Of a DNA stretch of 64,000 nucleotides, positions 42,467 through 52,510 are shown piece after piece. Made by a program: the position numbers and the translations under genes. The stretch comes from Kineosporia mesophila. Lineage in GTDB: Bacteria; Actinomycetota; Actinomycetes; Actinomycetales; Kineosporiaceae. Location of the stretch: assembly GCF_021129235.1 (NCBI RefSeq), contig NZ_JAJOMA010000006.1:259580-323579 (forward strand). Direction: 5' to 3'. How positions within the stretch are numbered: position 1 is the stretch's first letter; every line of letters starts with the position of its first letter. The notes beneath the pieces are model-generated. The model ran no database searches. It saw nothing but the letters and a program-made list of their open reading frames with translations, and was not told the DNA's origin.

Positions 42467-44500
42467 GTGAGCGAGCGCTTCTACTCCGCGTACCACCAGG
42501 GCTTCCTCCGGGTCGCCGCCTGCACGATGCGAACGGCCATCGCCGATCCGGACGCCAACGCCGAGTCGGTGCTGCGGATCGCGCGGGACTGCCATGACGA
42601 CGGCGTGGGGCTGGCGGTGTTCCCCGAACTCACGCTCACCGGGTACTCGATCGAAGACCTGCTGCTGCACGAGACGCTGCTGGCCGATGCCGAGCGCGCC
42701 CTGCGGACGGTGATCGACGGCTCGGCCGGGCTCACCCCGGTGCTGCTCGTCGGCCTGCCCGTGCGCTACCGCCACCGCCTGCACAACGTCGCCGCGGTGG
42801 TGCACGACGGGCAGCTGCTCGGGGTCGCCCCCAAGTCGTACCTGCCCAACTACCGCGAGTTCTACGAGGCCCGCCAGGTCTCGGCCGGGCGCGACGTGGG
42901 CGAGAGCATCGTGCTGGCCGGTGAGCAAGTCCCGTTCGGCAACGACCTGCTCTTCGCTGCCACCGACGTCCCCGGTTTCGTGCTGCACGTCGAGATCTGC
43001 GAGGACATGTGGGTGCCCGTTCCGCCCAGCGCCACGGCCGCGCTGGCCGGGGCCACCGTGCTCACCAACCTCTCGGGCAGCCCGATCACCATCGGCCGGG
43101 CCGAGGACCGCAAGCTGCTCTGCCGCTCCGCTTCGTCCCGCTGCCTGGCCGCCTACGTGTTCGCGGCCGCCGGGGAAGGCGAGTCCAGTACCGATCTCTC
43201 CTGGGACGGGCAGACGCTCGTCTACGAGAACGGTGTGCTGCTGGCCGAGGGGGAGCGATTCCCGACCGGCGACCGCCGCACGACCGCCGACGTCGACCTG
43301 GACCTGCTGCGGGCCGAGCGGCTGCGGATGGGCTCGTTCGACGACAACCGGGCCGCTCACGGCGCCGACCTGCGCACGATCGAGTTCGAGCTCAAGCCGC
43401 CGGCGGGTGACATCGGGCTGCGGCGTGAGGTCGAGCGCTTCCCGTTCGTGCCGGCCGACGAGTCCCGGCTCGAGCTGGACTGCTACGAGGCCTACAACAT
43501 CCAGGTCGCCGCGCTGCGGCAGCGGATGCGGGCGATCGGTCAGCCGAAGATCGTCATCGGGGTCTCGGGCGGGCTGGACTCGACCCACGCCCTGATCGTC
43601 GCGGCCAAGGCCATGGACGAGGAGAACCGGCCCCGCACCGACATTCTCGCGTTCACGCTGCCCGGCTTCGCGACCAGTGACCGCACGAAGAACCAGGCGG
43701 TCGGCCTGGGGCGCACGCTCGGGGTCACGTTCGAGGAGATCGACATGCGGCCGGCGTCCGAGCTGCTGCTGAAAGATCTCGGGCACCCGTTCGCCGGTGG
43801 GGAGCCGGTCTACGACATCACCTTCGAGAACGTGCAGGCCGGTCTGCGCACCGACTACCTGTTCCGGCTGGCGAACCAGCGGGGCGGCATCGTGCTCGGC
43901 ACCGGCGACCTGTCCGAGCTCGCCCTGGGCTGGTCCACCTACGGCGTCGGCGACCAGATGTCGCACTACAACGTCAACGGTGGCGTGCCGAAAACTCTGA
44001 TGCAGCATCTGATCCGCTGGGTCATCACGTCGGGTCAGTTCGATGACGAGGTGGGCAAGATCCTCGAAGACGTGGTCGGTGGCGAGATCAGCCCGGAGCT
44101 GGTGCCCGCGGGCGAGGACGGCATCACCCAGAGCACCGAGGCCAAGGTCGGACCGTACTCGTTGCAAGACTTCTCGCTGTTCTACACGCTGCGCCACGGG
44201 TTCCGGCCGTCGAAGATCGCCTTCCTGGCCCTGCACGCCTGGGGCGATGCCGGGAAGGGCGACTGGCCGCCGCATTTCCCTCCGGACAGTCGCAACGAGT
44301 TCGACCTGCCGGTGATCCGGAGCTGGCTTGAGGTGTTCGCGCAGCGATTCTTCGCGTTCAGCCAGTTCAAGCGCTCCGCCATGCCGAACGGACCGAAGGT
44401 CACGGCCGGTGGCTCGCTTTCGCCCCGAGGGGACTGGCGGGCGCCGTCGGACGCCTCGGCCCGGATCTGGCTGGAAGAGATCCGCCGCGAGGTGCCGTAG
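42467..44500 (+). CDS. nadE: Glutamine-dependent NAD+ synthetase
   Basis: 677 residues: N-terminal nitrilase-type glutaminase (E54 in [10 protein letters not shown]123 in PKSYLPNY, C178 in VEICEDMW) and C-terminal synthetase with the PP-loop SGGLDS (367-372). It amidates NaAD to NAD+ using ammonia channelled from glutamine. GTG 42467 gives [12 protein letters not shown], aligned with the known mycobacterial start MNFYSAYQHGF, with catalytic residues offset by exactly two. A GTG at 42434 overlapping the previous stop would add 11 residues. Housekeeping gene lying immediately behind the chemotaxis operon. Confidence 0.93.
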   Translation: MSERFYSAYHQGFLRVAACTMRTAIADPDANAESVLRIARDCHDDGVGLAVFPELTLTGYSIEDLLLHETLLADAERALRTVIDGSAGLTPVLLVGLPVRYRHRLHNVAAVVHDGQLLGVAPKSYLPNYREFYEARQVSAGRDVGESIVLAGEQVPFGNDLLFAATDVPGFVLHVEICEDMWVPVPPSATAALAGATVLTNLSGSPITIGRAEDRKLLCRSASSRCLAAYVFAAAGEGESSTDLSWDGQTLVYENGVLLAEGERFPTGDRRTTADVDLDLLRAERLRMGSFDDNRAAHGADLRTIEFELKPPAGDIGLRREVERFPFVPADESRLELDCYEAYNIQVAALRQRMRAIGQPKIVIGVSGGLDSTHALIVAAKAMDEENRPRTDILAFTLPGFATSDRTKNQAVGLGRTLGVTFEEIDMRPASELLLKDLGHPFAGGEPVYDITFENVQAGLRTDYLFRLANQRGGIVLGTGDLSELALGWSTYGVGDQMSHYNVNGGVPKTLMQHLIRWVITSGQFDDEVGKILEDVVGGEISPELVPAGEDGITQSTEAKVGPYSLQDFSLFYTLRHGFRPSKIAFLALHAWGDAGKGDWPPHFPPDSRNEFDLPVIRSWLEVFAQRFFAFSQFKRSAMPNGPKVTAGGSLSPRGDWRAPSDASARIWLEEIRREVP

Positions 44501-44524
44501 GGAGTTGAGCCGGGCCTGAGGTCT

Positions 44525-44821
44525 TCAGCCGGCCTGAGCCCGGCGGGCCTCGGCCTCTTCGGCGGCCCGCTTGGCCTCGGCCTCGGCGGCATTCTGGGCG
44601 GCCTCGCGGGCGTCCGCCTCGTCCTTCTCTTCCCATTCCTTCTCGTACCGGCTGATCAGGCCCATGATCAGCGAGGCGCCGATCGTGCAGAGCAGAGCGA
44701 CGAGGCACCAGCGCAGCAGAGCCGTGAAGCCGTCGAGACCGCCGCTCTCGTACTGGGCGTAGAGCGGCGGTCCCGCCAGCACGGCCGCGATCACGCAGCC
44801 GACCGGCAGAGGATTCGTCAC
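44525..44821 (-). CDS. Small membrane protein with charged coiled-coil tail
   Basis: Not recognised. 98 residues: two hydrophobic helices (PVGCVIAAVLAGPPLYA and CLVALLCTIGASLIMGLI), then a strongly charged helical tail rich in Ala/Glu/Arg (EKEWEEKDEADAREAA), probably a coiled coil in the cytoplasm. Its ATG overlaps the stop of the FlhF-like gene, so it is the last member of the flhA transcript and may act in flagellar assembly. It is convergent with nadE, 24 bp apart. Confidence 0.7.
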   Translation of the reverse strand: MTNPLPVGCVIAAVLAGPPLYAQYESGGLDGFTALLRWCLVALLCTIGASLIMGLISRYEKEWEEKDEADAREAAQNAAEAEAKRAAEEAEARRAQAG

Positions 44822-47800
44822 GAGTTCGCGCCACCCATGGCTAGCTGGGTGCAGAGCAGCGCCGCCCAGCCGACCCGGTCCACGCCGATCCCGTCGATCC
44901 GGACCACGGGCAGGCCGAGCTGCAGCACCGACGCCGGCTCGCCGGAATCGAGGGCACCGTCCAGTGCCACCGCGTCGACCTTGCCCAGATACCGCACCCA
45001 GCGCTGGTTCTGCTCCAGCGAACGGGATCCGTCGAGCACTGCGATCACTGCCTCAGCTCCTACGGTCTGCAGGACCTTACGGACCTTGCCGGCATCTTCC
45101 GTGTGGTCGCCGTCGACCGGCACGCTGACCACCACCGGACGGGTGATGGACACGAGATCCATGGCGCCGATCCGATCCGGACCCACCTCGTGCGGAACCG
45201 TGACAACCCTCCGCGGCTCCCCGTTGTGCGGCAGATCCAGTGCGGTGCGGGCGGCTTCGAGCCCGACAACGTCCGAGGGACCCACCACCGCAATCACCCC
45301 GACGTCGCCCGGGATCATCGGCTCGGGCATCGAGCCGAGCATCTGCACGACGGCCATGAACCGGTCACCGGCCTGAAGATTCGCCGTCCACTCCGGCGGC
45401 ACGCCCAGGTTGCCCAGGGCCGTCCGGTCGGCGGCCAGGGCCACGGCGGCGGTGGTCTGTTCGGTGGGCTCCGGCGCGACCGGGCTTTCCACGATTGAGG
45501 ACGTCGTGGTCGCCTCGTCCTCACCGGTCCAGTCGATCTCCGGCTGGGTGGACCAGACCGGGGACAGGCTCCAGTCGGTGGTGTCCAGGTCCGGTGTCCA
45601 GGGGTCGGTCAGCGGGTCGGCCGGTGCGGACGGCTGGGTCGGAATGGAGCCGAAACCAGCGGTCGATGAGGGAGCCGCGTCCTGCGCGGGCGACTCCGGG
45701 GTGGGCGACGGCTGAGGCTGCGTCGACCAGGTGATGCCCGACAGAGCATCGTCGGCCGAGAGCGCATCGGGAGCCGGGGGGACCGGAAGCGGCACCGTCG
45801 AAGCGGCCGAATCATCCTGCTCGGCAAGCAAATCCGGAACCGATCCAGGCATAGGCAGAGAAGCGGACGCCGTGTCGGCGGCCGAAGGTGCAGAGGACGC
45901 TACGGCCGGTTCGGTTGAGGTGCTGGTGGTGACATCGAAGGGGGAGCTGAACGGCGATTCGATGGTCGCGGGCGTGGCGTCGGACGGCGAGGTCTCGATC
46001 CCCGGGACCGAGCTGGATCCGGAATCCGCTGCCGGGCCGGGAACCGAATCCGGCAACGACGTAGCGGACGAACCGGTCAGCGCGTCGGCCGCCGCCGGTG
46101 AGACCGCCCCGGCCGTTGAACCGCGGGGAGAGGTGACCGCTGCACCCGGGTCCGAACCCGCCGATCCGGGCAGCGGGTCGGCCGTCGAGCCCTGAACGTC
46201 TCCACCGGTGGAGTTCGGGTCGGCGCCGTCGGCCAGTCCCGGAACGGGGTTGGCGCTGGACACCGGTTCGGAACCGTTGGTGAGGCCGGGGATGAGTTCG
46301 GTGGTGGAGCTGGCGATGTTGGTGAGGCCGGGGGCAGGTTCAGTGGTGGAGTCGGAGCCGTTGGTGAGACTGGTCATGGAGTCGGTGGTGGAGCTCGGGT
46401 TGGAACTGCTGACGAGCCCCGGGACGGTGTTGGTGTCCGGCTCCGAACCGTTCTTGAGTCCGGGGACAGTGGCACTGGTGGAACTGTCGCTGAATCCGGG
46501 GAAGGATTCCGGGGCGGAACCGGTGGCCGGAGCGGTGGCGAAACCCGGCACCGGGGCGCCGGCCAGAGAGCCGGGCCATGAACCCGAATCCGAACCCGGC
46601 GCGGTGCCGGACGGTGAATCGGCCGTCGAACCGGTCGCATCCGCGGGCGTTGAATCGGTCGCCGAACCGGTCGCCGAACCGGTCGCCGAACCGGTCGCCG
46701 AACCGGTCGCCGAACCGGTCGCCGAACCGGCCGTCGACTCAGCAGCTCCGTCGGTCGCCGGGCCAGGAGCCGCAGTGGCGGTGGCGTCCGACGCCGGGCC
46801 GGGCATCGTGTCGGAGAACGAGCCGGGCGGTGTGTCAGTCGTTGATACGGTGATGGAACCGGGAACCATTTCGGACAGCGAGCTGGGCGCTGTGCCCTTG
46901 GCCGAGCCGGTCGCCGTGTCGGCGAACGAACCCGGGGAGGGGTTCGTGGCCGTGTCCGTGGGGGCGCCCGTTGCTGGGGTTTCGGGGGTTGGGGTTTCTG
47001 GGGTGGCCGAAACGGCCCAGGCAGCCGTTGCTTCGGCCGGGGAGGCCCAGCTCGAAGTGGGGCCCTCGTCGGGTGTCCCCGGCGCGGGAGCCGCGGGTGC
47101 GGGCCATTCCGGGCTGGTGTTGGCCGGGGTGGTGGCCCAGGTCGACGTGGTGTCCGTCTCCGCGCTGGGGGCGCTCGGCTGGGTGGGGACGATGGGCTGG
47201 GCGCTCATGTCCGGGGTTCCGGAGGCCGGGTCGGATCCGGAAGTCGTCTGCGCGGAAGGGGTCTGGTCGGTCGTGGTCGTCTGGGCGGTCAGGACCGAGT
47301 GTGCTGCCGCGAGCTCGCCGGCGGCCGCGGCCGCGCTCGCCCGGGCCGCCATGATCTCCCAGGCGGGGGGTTCTTCGAGGGCGGCTTCGGTGGAGGATTC
47401 CATCCGCGGGGTCGGCACGGCCGGGGCCATCGGGATCGGGGCCACCGGGGCGGCGGTCTCTTTCTGAGGCTCGTCCTTACTCTTGGTCTTCTTGCGCCCG
47501 CCCAGGCGGATGCCGAAAACCTTTATACCGGATTTAATGTCGGCCTCCGGAGTAGCAGTGCTGCGAGCGGCGCTGACCGGCGTGGGCGCTGCGGTGCCGT
47601 CAGCCGGCGTGCCCAGCGTCGGGTCGGTGCCCGGGCCGGTGTGCCGCGCGTGGCTGCGGTCGCGGCGCGGGCGGTGCCGGCCACTGTCGTCGGTGGTGGT
47701 CTCGGTGGATGTGGCATCCGCCGACGCGGTCGCGCCCGGTGTCGCTGCCGGGCTCGGCGCTGAGGGGGCGCTCGGAATCGGTGCGGCGTGGGTGACCCGG

Positions 47801-50448
47801 AAAGAGGGAGCAGGCATGGCGGTAACTTCCGGCGTCTTTCGCTGAGTTGGCTCGTTCTTCTTGGAGCGTCGCGACTTTGCCTTGGGCAGAATAGTTGTCG
47901 CCCGGGGAGCGGTCGCGGGAAGGTGGGACAGGTCCGGGCCGCCAGCGGGTCGGGCCGTCGTCGGCGCAGACGGGTCGGATCCGGTGGCCGGGGTCTGCGT
48001 CGTGAACGCCGAGGGCGGCGTCGCGAACTGCTGACCGGATTCCTGGCCGGATTCCTGGGCCGGCTGACCGAACGGGTGGCTGAACGGGGACGGCCGGCCC
48101 GGCTCACCGAACTGCTGAGCCGGAGCGGGCTCCTGGCCGGACACCTGCGCCGGCTGACCGAACGACTGCGGTGCCTCGAACGACTGCGGTGCTTCGAACG
48201 ACTGCGGTGCCGTGAACGGTGAAGGCCCGCTGAACTGCTGGCTCGGCTCGGCCGACGGCTGCGTACCGAACTGCGGCGTCTCCGGCCCGGCCTGCTTACC
48301 GAACTGCGGCGTCTCCGGCCCGGCCTGAGCGCCGAACTGTCCGGCCTGCGGGGCGTCTGCACCGGGCGCCGGGGCCGGCTGAGCGAAAGGCGTCGCCTCG
48401 GGCTGAGGCGCGGGAACCGCGAACTGCGGCGTGGTCGTCTCGGGCGAGCCCGGCTGAGCGGGAATGGCCGCCACCGGGCCGGCGGGGGCATCCGGGCCGG
48501 AGACCGGAGCTCCCCACTGCTGGTCCTGGGTGTCGGTGTTCCCGCCGACCGGCTCGTCCCATCCTCCGATGAGGGTGATGGGCTCCGCCGGAGCAGGAGC
48601 TGCCGCAGGGGTCTCGGCCCAGGGTGATGCGGCGGTCGGCTCAGGAGCGGTCAGCGGACTGTCCCACTCGACCGCGGGCTTGAGGGCAGGCGTGGCCGGA
48701 GCCAGGGTCGCAGCCCCGGCCCACGAGGCAGCCGCGTCATCGGCCGTGGGGGCTACCGCCGGCGTGGGGGCTACCGCCGGCGTGGGGGCACTGGTCTCCC
48801 GGGTTGGCCCGGTCGGATCCGCCCATTTCGCCAGGAGTTCAGCCTCCGGGTCCGGTGATCCCGGGAGTGCCGCAGCGACCGGAGCCGGCCCCGGAGCCGG
48901 GACGTCCGGTGTGGCCGTGCCCGCAGCGACCGGAGCCGGCCCCGGAGCCGGGACGTCCGGTGTGACCGTGCCCGCCCGGGTCTCGTTCTCGTCCGGTGCA
49001 GCAGCCTGCTTCGGGGAGCCGGAGGGGGTCCGCGCCGATTCGTCCGCACCAACCGACCCGGACCCGCCGGAGCGAGCCCGTGGGGGCAGCGGGAGAAGCT
49101 TCGGGATTTCCCTCACGGTCGATGGATCGGAAGGAACACCGTCCGTGTTGAGGGGGAGCGCCCCGCCGGTCTGAGCAGGCTGTCCCCCGGACGGCGGCAG
49201 ATCCGTCATCTCCACCCGGATGCCCGGCCGGGAGTCGGTCATCAGGGCACCGGGAAGCGCGGCCCGGCGGGAGAAGTTCTTGCTGGCAGGCAGCGTCAGG
49301 TTCTGGGCAGCCGGCCGGCCCGCGGCCCCGGGCGTCGTGCCTCGCGGGCGGGCCCACGCCGGCCGCAACCGGCTGAAGTCCAGGTCGTCGCCGCCCCGGG
49401 TCTCCACGGTCAGGCTCTCCGGGATCTCGATCTGCTGCGGAGTCGTTGGTTCAGTCAGGTCGACGGGGGTGGTGCGGCCAATGGTGGACGAGGATGTCCT
49501 CCCACCGGCATCGGTCACCTCGGTGCGGATACCGGCGGGCGGGGTGGTGATGTCGACGGAGGTGAGGACCTCGACGGTGGGGAGCTGAGGGGCGCGGTGG
49601 TTCTCCGCCTTCGCTGCCGCCGTACGCCGCCGCGCTGCCGCCTTGGCCGCCTTCGCCCTGCTCTTGCGGGCCGCCTTGGCCGCCCGCTGGACGTGGATCT
49701 CCTCGGCCCGGGCGGCGATGCGGGCCGCGCGCTCCTCGATCTCCCGCTCCTCGGCCTCGCGCCGCTCGATCTCCCGCCCCTCGGCCTCCTCGTCCACCTC
49801 GTCCGGCTGGGACTCGGCGTTCGCGTACTCCTCTTCCCAGTCGTCCCACTCCGCCTCGTCCTCGGCGAACTCGCCGGGGTCCGCGGGTGCTGCCGGACGG
49901 GAGAGCGGCAGGCCCCGGCCCGTCGGCACCCGACGCTCGGGTGGTCGTCCACTGCTCGTGGACCGGCTGGCGGGATACCCGCCGTTACCGAGAATCTCCG
50001 TCAGATCGAGCGTCTCGCGAACTTCGTCCTGACCGTAGGGGTCGAACGACGGCCCCCGGCCACCCCGGGGAAGGCCGAGGCCCAGGATCGGCATGCGCTC
50101 GTCCGAGGCCATGGCCGCCTCGAACGCCGCCTGCCGGGCCATCGCCAGAGTCGCGGTGTCTTCCTCGGCCGACTCGTCCCGCGCGCCGGCCTGGCGGGCC
50201 AGGGCGAGCAGGTCGCGGTAGCCGGAGCGCTCCTGGCGCAGCGGAACGGCGGGCAGCGCGAGCTCCTCGTCGTCGAGCCCGTCACCGGGCACCTCGACGG
50301 CGACCTCGAAGCCCTCTTTCGCGAAGAATCCGAGAACGCCACCGCGGCGCACCTTCTCCGCCCGCACGATCCGGGCGAACGGGCCACCCTCGTGACGTGC
50401 CCGCATGAGCAGCGCCTCGAGGTCGTCACCTTCAAGCAGCAAATTCAT
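44818..50448 (-). CDS. Giant FlhF-like protein with degenerate GTPase domain
   Basis: 1876 residues, directly after flhA with a 17-bp overlap. Residues 1-55 resemble the FlhF N-terminus (REVRRGG-like block AEKVRRGGVLGFF, then VAVEV). A charged helical segment follows near 205-290. Residues of about 300-1640 are Pro/Ala/Ser/Thr-rich with repeats: (GSAT)6, duplicated TPDVPAPGPAPVAA, and QSFEAP copies. The last 197 residues have an SRP-GTPase-like alpha/beta pattern (VIAVVGPSDVVGLEAARTAL ... VDAVALDG ... LGLPVVRIDG). The P-loop GxxxxGK[ST] is lost (GPSDVVGLE near 1723) and the TKLD nucleotide motif is replaced. A GTPase-dead, greatly expanded FlhF relative is my inference; FlhF normally has about 400 residues and sets flagellar number and position. 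Confidence 0.75.
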   Translation of the reverse strand: MNLLLEGDDLEALLMRARHEGGPFARIVRAEKVRRGGVLGFFAKEGFEVAVEVPGDGLDDEELALPAVPLRQERSGYRDLLALARQAGARDESAEEDTATLAMARQAAFEAAMASDERMPILGLGLPRGGRGPSFDPYGQDEVRETLDLTEILGNGGYPASRSTSSGRPPERRVPTGRGLPLSRPAAPADPGEFAEDEAEWDDWEEEYANAESQPDEVDEEAEGREIERREAEEREIEERAARIAARAEEIHVQRAAKAARKSRAKAAKAAARRRTAAAKAENHRAPQLPTVEVLTSVDITTPPAGIRTEVTDAGGRTSSSTIGRTTPVDLTEPTTPQQIEIPESLTVETRGGDDLDFSRLRPAWARPRGTTPGAAGRPAAQNLTLPASKNFSRRAALPGALMTDSRPGIRVEMTDLPPSGGQPAQTGGALPLNTDGVPSDPSTVREIPKLLPLPPRARSGGSGSVGADESARTPSGSPKQAAAPDENETRAGTVTPDVPAPGPAPVAAGTATPDVPAPGPAPVAAALPGSPDPEAELLAKWADPTGPTRETSAPTPAVAPTPAVAPTADDAAASWAGAATLAPATPALKPAVEWDSPLTAPEPTAASPWAETPAAAPAPAEPITLIGGWDEPVGGNTDTQDQQWGAPVSGPDAPAGPVAAIPAQPGSPETTTPQFAVPAPQPEATPFAQPAPAPGADAPQAGQFGAQAGPETPQFGKQAGPETPQFGTQPSAEPSQQFSGPSPFTAPQSFEAPQSFEAPQSFGQPAQVSGQEPAPAQQFGEPGRPSPFSHPFGQPAQESGQESGQQFATPPSAFTTQTPATGSDPSAPTTARPAGGPDLSHLPATAPRATTILPKAKSRRSKKNEPTQRKTPEVTAMPAPSFRVTHAAPIPSAPSAPSPAATPGATASADATSTETTTDDSGRHRPRRDRSHARHTGPGTDPTLGTPADGTAAPTPVSAARSTATPEADIKSGIKVFGIRLGGRKKTKSKDEPQKETAAPVAPIPMAPAVPTPRMESSTEAALEEPPAWEIMAARASAAAAAGELAAAHSVLTAQTTTTDQTPSAQTTSGSDPASGTPDMSAQPIVPTQPSAPSAETDTTSTWATTPANTSPEWPAPAAPAPGTPDEGPTSSWASPAEATAAWAVSATPETPTPETPATGAPTDTATNPSPGSFADTATGSAKGTAPSSLSEMVPGSITVSTTDTPPGSFSDTMPGPASDATATAAPGPATDGAAESTAGSATGSATGSATGSATGSATGSATDSTPADATGSTADSPSGTAPGSDSGSWPGSLAGAPVPGFATAPATGSAPESFPGFSDSSTSATVPGLKNGSEPDTNTVPGLVSSSNPSSTTDSMTSLTNGSDSTTEPAPGLTNIASSTTELIPGLTNGSEPVSSANPVPGLADGADPNSTGGDVQGSTADPLPGSAGSDPGAAVTSPRGSTAGAVSPAAADALTGSSATSLPDSVPGPAADSGSSSVPGIETSPSDATPATIESPFSSPFDVTTSTSTEPAVASSAPSAADTASASLPMPGSVPDLLAEQDDSAASTVPLPVPPAPDALSADDALSGITWSTQPQPSPTPESPAQDAAPSSTAGFGSIPTQPSAPADPLTDPWTPDLDTTDWSLSPVWSTQPEIDWTGEDEATTTSSIVESPVAPEPTEQTTAAVALAADRTALGNLGVPPEWTANLQAGDRFMAVVQMLGSMPEPMIPGDVGVIAVVGPSDVVGLEAARTALDLPHNGEPRRVVTVPHEVGPDRIGAMDLVSITRPVVVSVPVDGDHTEDAGKVRKVLQTVGAEAVIAVLDGSRSLEQNQRWVRYLGKVDAVALDGALDSGEPASVLQLGLPVVRIDGIGVDRVGWAALLCTQLAMGGANS
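46656..46731. repeat. Tandem 12-bp repeat (about six copies) inside the FlhF-like gene
   Basis: Units of CGGTCGCCGAAC follow each other without spacers and encode (GSAT)6 on the minus strand. Such perfect repeats are prone to slippage but, being 12 bp, keep the reading frame. Confidence 0.9.
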
Positions 50449-52510
50449 GACTACTACTCACCTGTCCGACGGTCTCGATCTGGTGAATGCCGGTCGCCTC
50501 GGTGAAGGCAATGACGGGCAACTGGGGCAGCGAGCCACGCAGCAATCGCCGCATCGGCAGTCGCAGAGGTCCGGATATGAGGAGGACCGGCAGCTCACCA
50601 CGCTGTTCGGCAGTGGTCTGGAGGGCGGATATGTCCGAGACCAGGCGTTGCGCCTGGACCGGGTCGAGCGCGATGACCACACCCTGCTCACCGGCTCTCA
50701 GCGCCTCGCCGATCTGGGTCTCGACGGCGGGTTCGAGGGTGATGGCACGCAGTACCCCGTCCCGCACGTAGTGCGCGGCGAGGGCCGGCCCGAGCGCGGC
50801 CCGGGCGGCCTCCAGCAGGGCGTCCGGATCGCTGGTGGAGCGGGCCCGCTGGCCCACACCCTCCAGGACCCGGCCGAGGTCGCGGATCGAGACCTGCTCG
50901 TCCAGCAAGGCCTGGAGCAGACGCTGCACCGCCGCGAGCGGCAGCACGCTGGGCACGAGTTCCTCGACCGCGGCCGGCCGGTCGTTCTTGAGCACCTCGA
51001 GCAGGTCGCGGGTGTCGTCCAGGCTGAGAAGACGGGACGCGTTCTGGCGCACCATCTCGGCGAGGTGGGTGGTGACGACGGCGGCACGCTCCACGATCGT
51101 GGCGCCGGCCAGCTCGGCCGAGGCGCGGTACTCGATCGGCACCCAGACGGCGGGAAGACCGAACACCGGCTCGGTGGTGTGACGGCCGGGCAGGCTGTCC
51201 ATCGAGTCGCCGATCGCCAGCAGGTGCCCGGGCGGGGCCTCGCCGGTGGCTACGCTGCTTCCACCGATCCGGATCTCGTAGGTGCCCGGTGCCAGCATCG
51301 CGCCGTCCCGGGTCCGCACCGGGGGCAGCACCAGGCCCAGGTCCAGGGCGGTCTTGCGGCGCAGGGCCCGCACCCGGTCGAGCAGGTCGCCACCGCGGGC
51401 GGCGTCCACCAGGTCGACAGCGTCGGGGGAGAGCAGCAGTTCGAGAGGATCGACGCGGAGCGAGTCGGTGACCGGGTCGCCGGTACCACCGCCGGCCGGC
51501 AGCTGAACCTGGCCGGACGGCATCGCGATCGCGCCGCTCTGGGCGGCGGCCTCGGCCGCCATGTCGTCGCCGTGGGCGTCGGTGGAGCGGTAGGCCACGA
51601 AGAGCACCAGCCCGCCGACGATCAGGAACGGGAGCTTGGGCATGCCCGGGACCAGACAGAGGGCCAGCAGCGAGCCGGCACCGATCATCAGGGCCTGACG
51701 GTGGCGTCCGAGCTGCTGGATCAGGTCGCTGCCGACGTCACCGGCGCCGGTCGAGCGGGTCACGATCACACCGGTCGCCACCGACATCAGCAGCGCGGGG
51801 ATCTGCGAGACCAGACCGTCACCGACGCTGAGGAGGGCGTACTTCTGGATCGACTCACTGGCGCTGAGACTGTTCTGCAGCATCCCGATCGCGAAACCAC
51901 CGACCAGGTTGACCATGGTGATGATGACCGCGGCCATCGCGTCGCCCTTGACGAACTTCGTGCCACCGTCCATGGCGCCGTAGAAGTCGGCCTCGGCCGC
52001 GACGTCCTTGCGTCGCTGGCGGGCCGTGTCCTCGTCGATCAGGCCGGAGTTCAGGTCGGCGTCGATCGCCATCTGCTTGCCCGGCATGGCGTCGAGGGTG
52101 AAGCGGGCCCCGACCTCGGCGACGCGGGAGGCACCGTTGGTGACGACGGTCAGCTGGATGATGATCAGGATCGCGAAGATGACCAGACCGATGATCAGGT
52201 TGGCCCCGATCACGATGTGGCCGAACGCGTCGATCACGTGCCCGGCGAAACCGTCGCGCAGTACCAGCCGGGTCGAGCTGACGTTCAGCGCCAGCCGGAA
52301 GATGGTGGCGACCAGCACGATGGTCGGGAAGATCGCGAAGTCGAGCACGCGCTGCACCTGCAGCGCGACCAGCAGAACGATCAGGCTGATGCCGATGTTC
52401 AGGGCGATCAGGATGTCCAGGAGGGCGGCCGGCAACGGCACGACCATCATGAGGACGACGAGCACGATCGCAATGGGTACGGCGATACGGGTCATCCGGT
52501 TGGACGGCAC
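50432..52510 (-). CDS. flhA: Flagellar export gate protein FlhA
   Basis: 692 residues, normal FlhA size: eight membrane helices in the first 300 residues with FRLALNVSSTRLVL and GIMDGAMDGGTKFVKG-type loop (FYGAMDGGTKFVKGD), then a cytoplasmic export-substrate docking domain. FlhA forms the nonameric ring of the flagellar type III export apparatus. The frame is open further upstream, but GTG 52510 has a perfect GGAGGT Shine-Dalgarno (52518-52523) seven bases before it. A sigma-28-type promoter lies about 115 bp upstream. It starts a separate transcript from flhB, unlike many bacteria where flhB-flhA are adjacent. Confidence 0.96.
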   Translation of the reverse strand: MPSNRMTRIAVPIAIVLVVLMMVVPLPAALLDILIALNIGISLIVLLVALQVQRVLDFAIFPTIVLVATIFRLALNVSSTRLVLRDGFAGHVIDAFGHIVIGANLIIGLVIFAILIIIQLTVVTNGASRVAEVGARFTLDAMPGKQMAIDADLNSGLIDEDTARQRRKDVAAEADFYGAMDGGTKFVKGDAMAAVIITMVNLVGGFAIGMLQNSLSASESIQKYALLSVGDGLVSQIPALLMSVATGVIVTRSTGAGDVGSDLIQQLGRHRQALMIGAGSLLALCLVPGMPKLPFLIVGGLVLFVAYRSTDAHGDDMAAEAAAQSGAIAMPSGQVQLPAGGGTGDPVTDSLRVDPLELLLSPDAVDLVDAARGGDLLDRVRALRRKTALDLGLVLPPVRTRDGAMLAPGTYEIRIGGSSVATGEAPPGHLLAIGDSMDSLPGRHTTEPVFGLPAVWVPIEYRASAELAGATIVERAAVVTTHLAEMVRQNASRLLSLDDTRDLLEVLKNDRPAAVEELVPSVLPLAAVQRLLQALLDEQVSIRDLGRVLEGVGQRARSTSDPDALLEAARAALGPALAAHYVRDGVLRAITLEPAVETQIGEALRAGEQGVVIALDPVQAQRLVSDISALQTTAEQRGELPVLLISGPLRLPMRRLLRGSLPQLPVIAFTEATGIHQIETVGQVSSSHEFAA

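Noticed and set aside
42371-44275. A 634-codon minus-strand frame opposite nadE.
   Set aside because: nadE carries all catalytic residues on the other strand; the antisense product is Gln/His/Arg/Gly-rich low-complexity sequence typical of GC bias.
44509-44544. GCCGGGC/GCCCGGC hairpin between nadE and the convergent small gene as a terminator.
   Set aside because: Loop of 22 nt and overlap with the coding end make it weak; not listed as a feature.
46656-46731. Regular repeats considered as a CRISPR array.
   Set aside because: Units are 12 bp, contiguous, without spacers, and in frame within a coding sequence.
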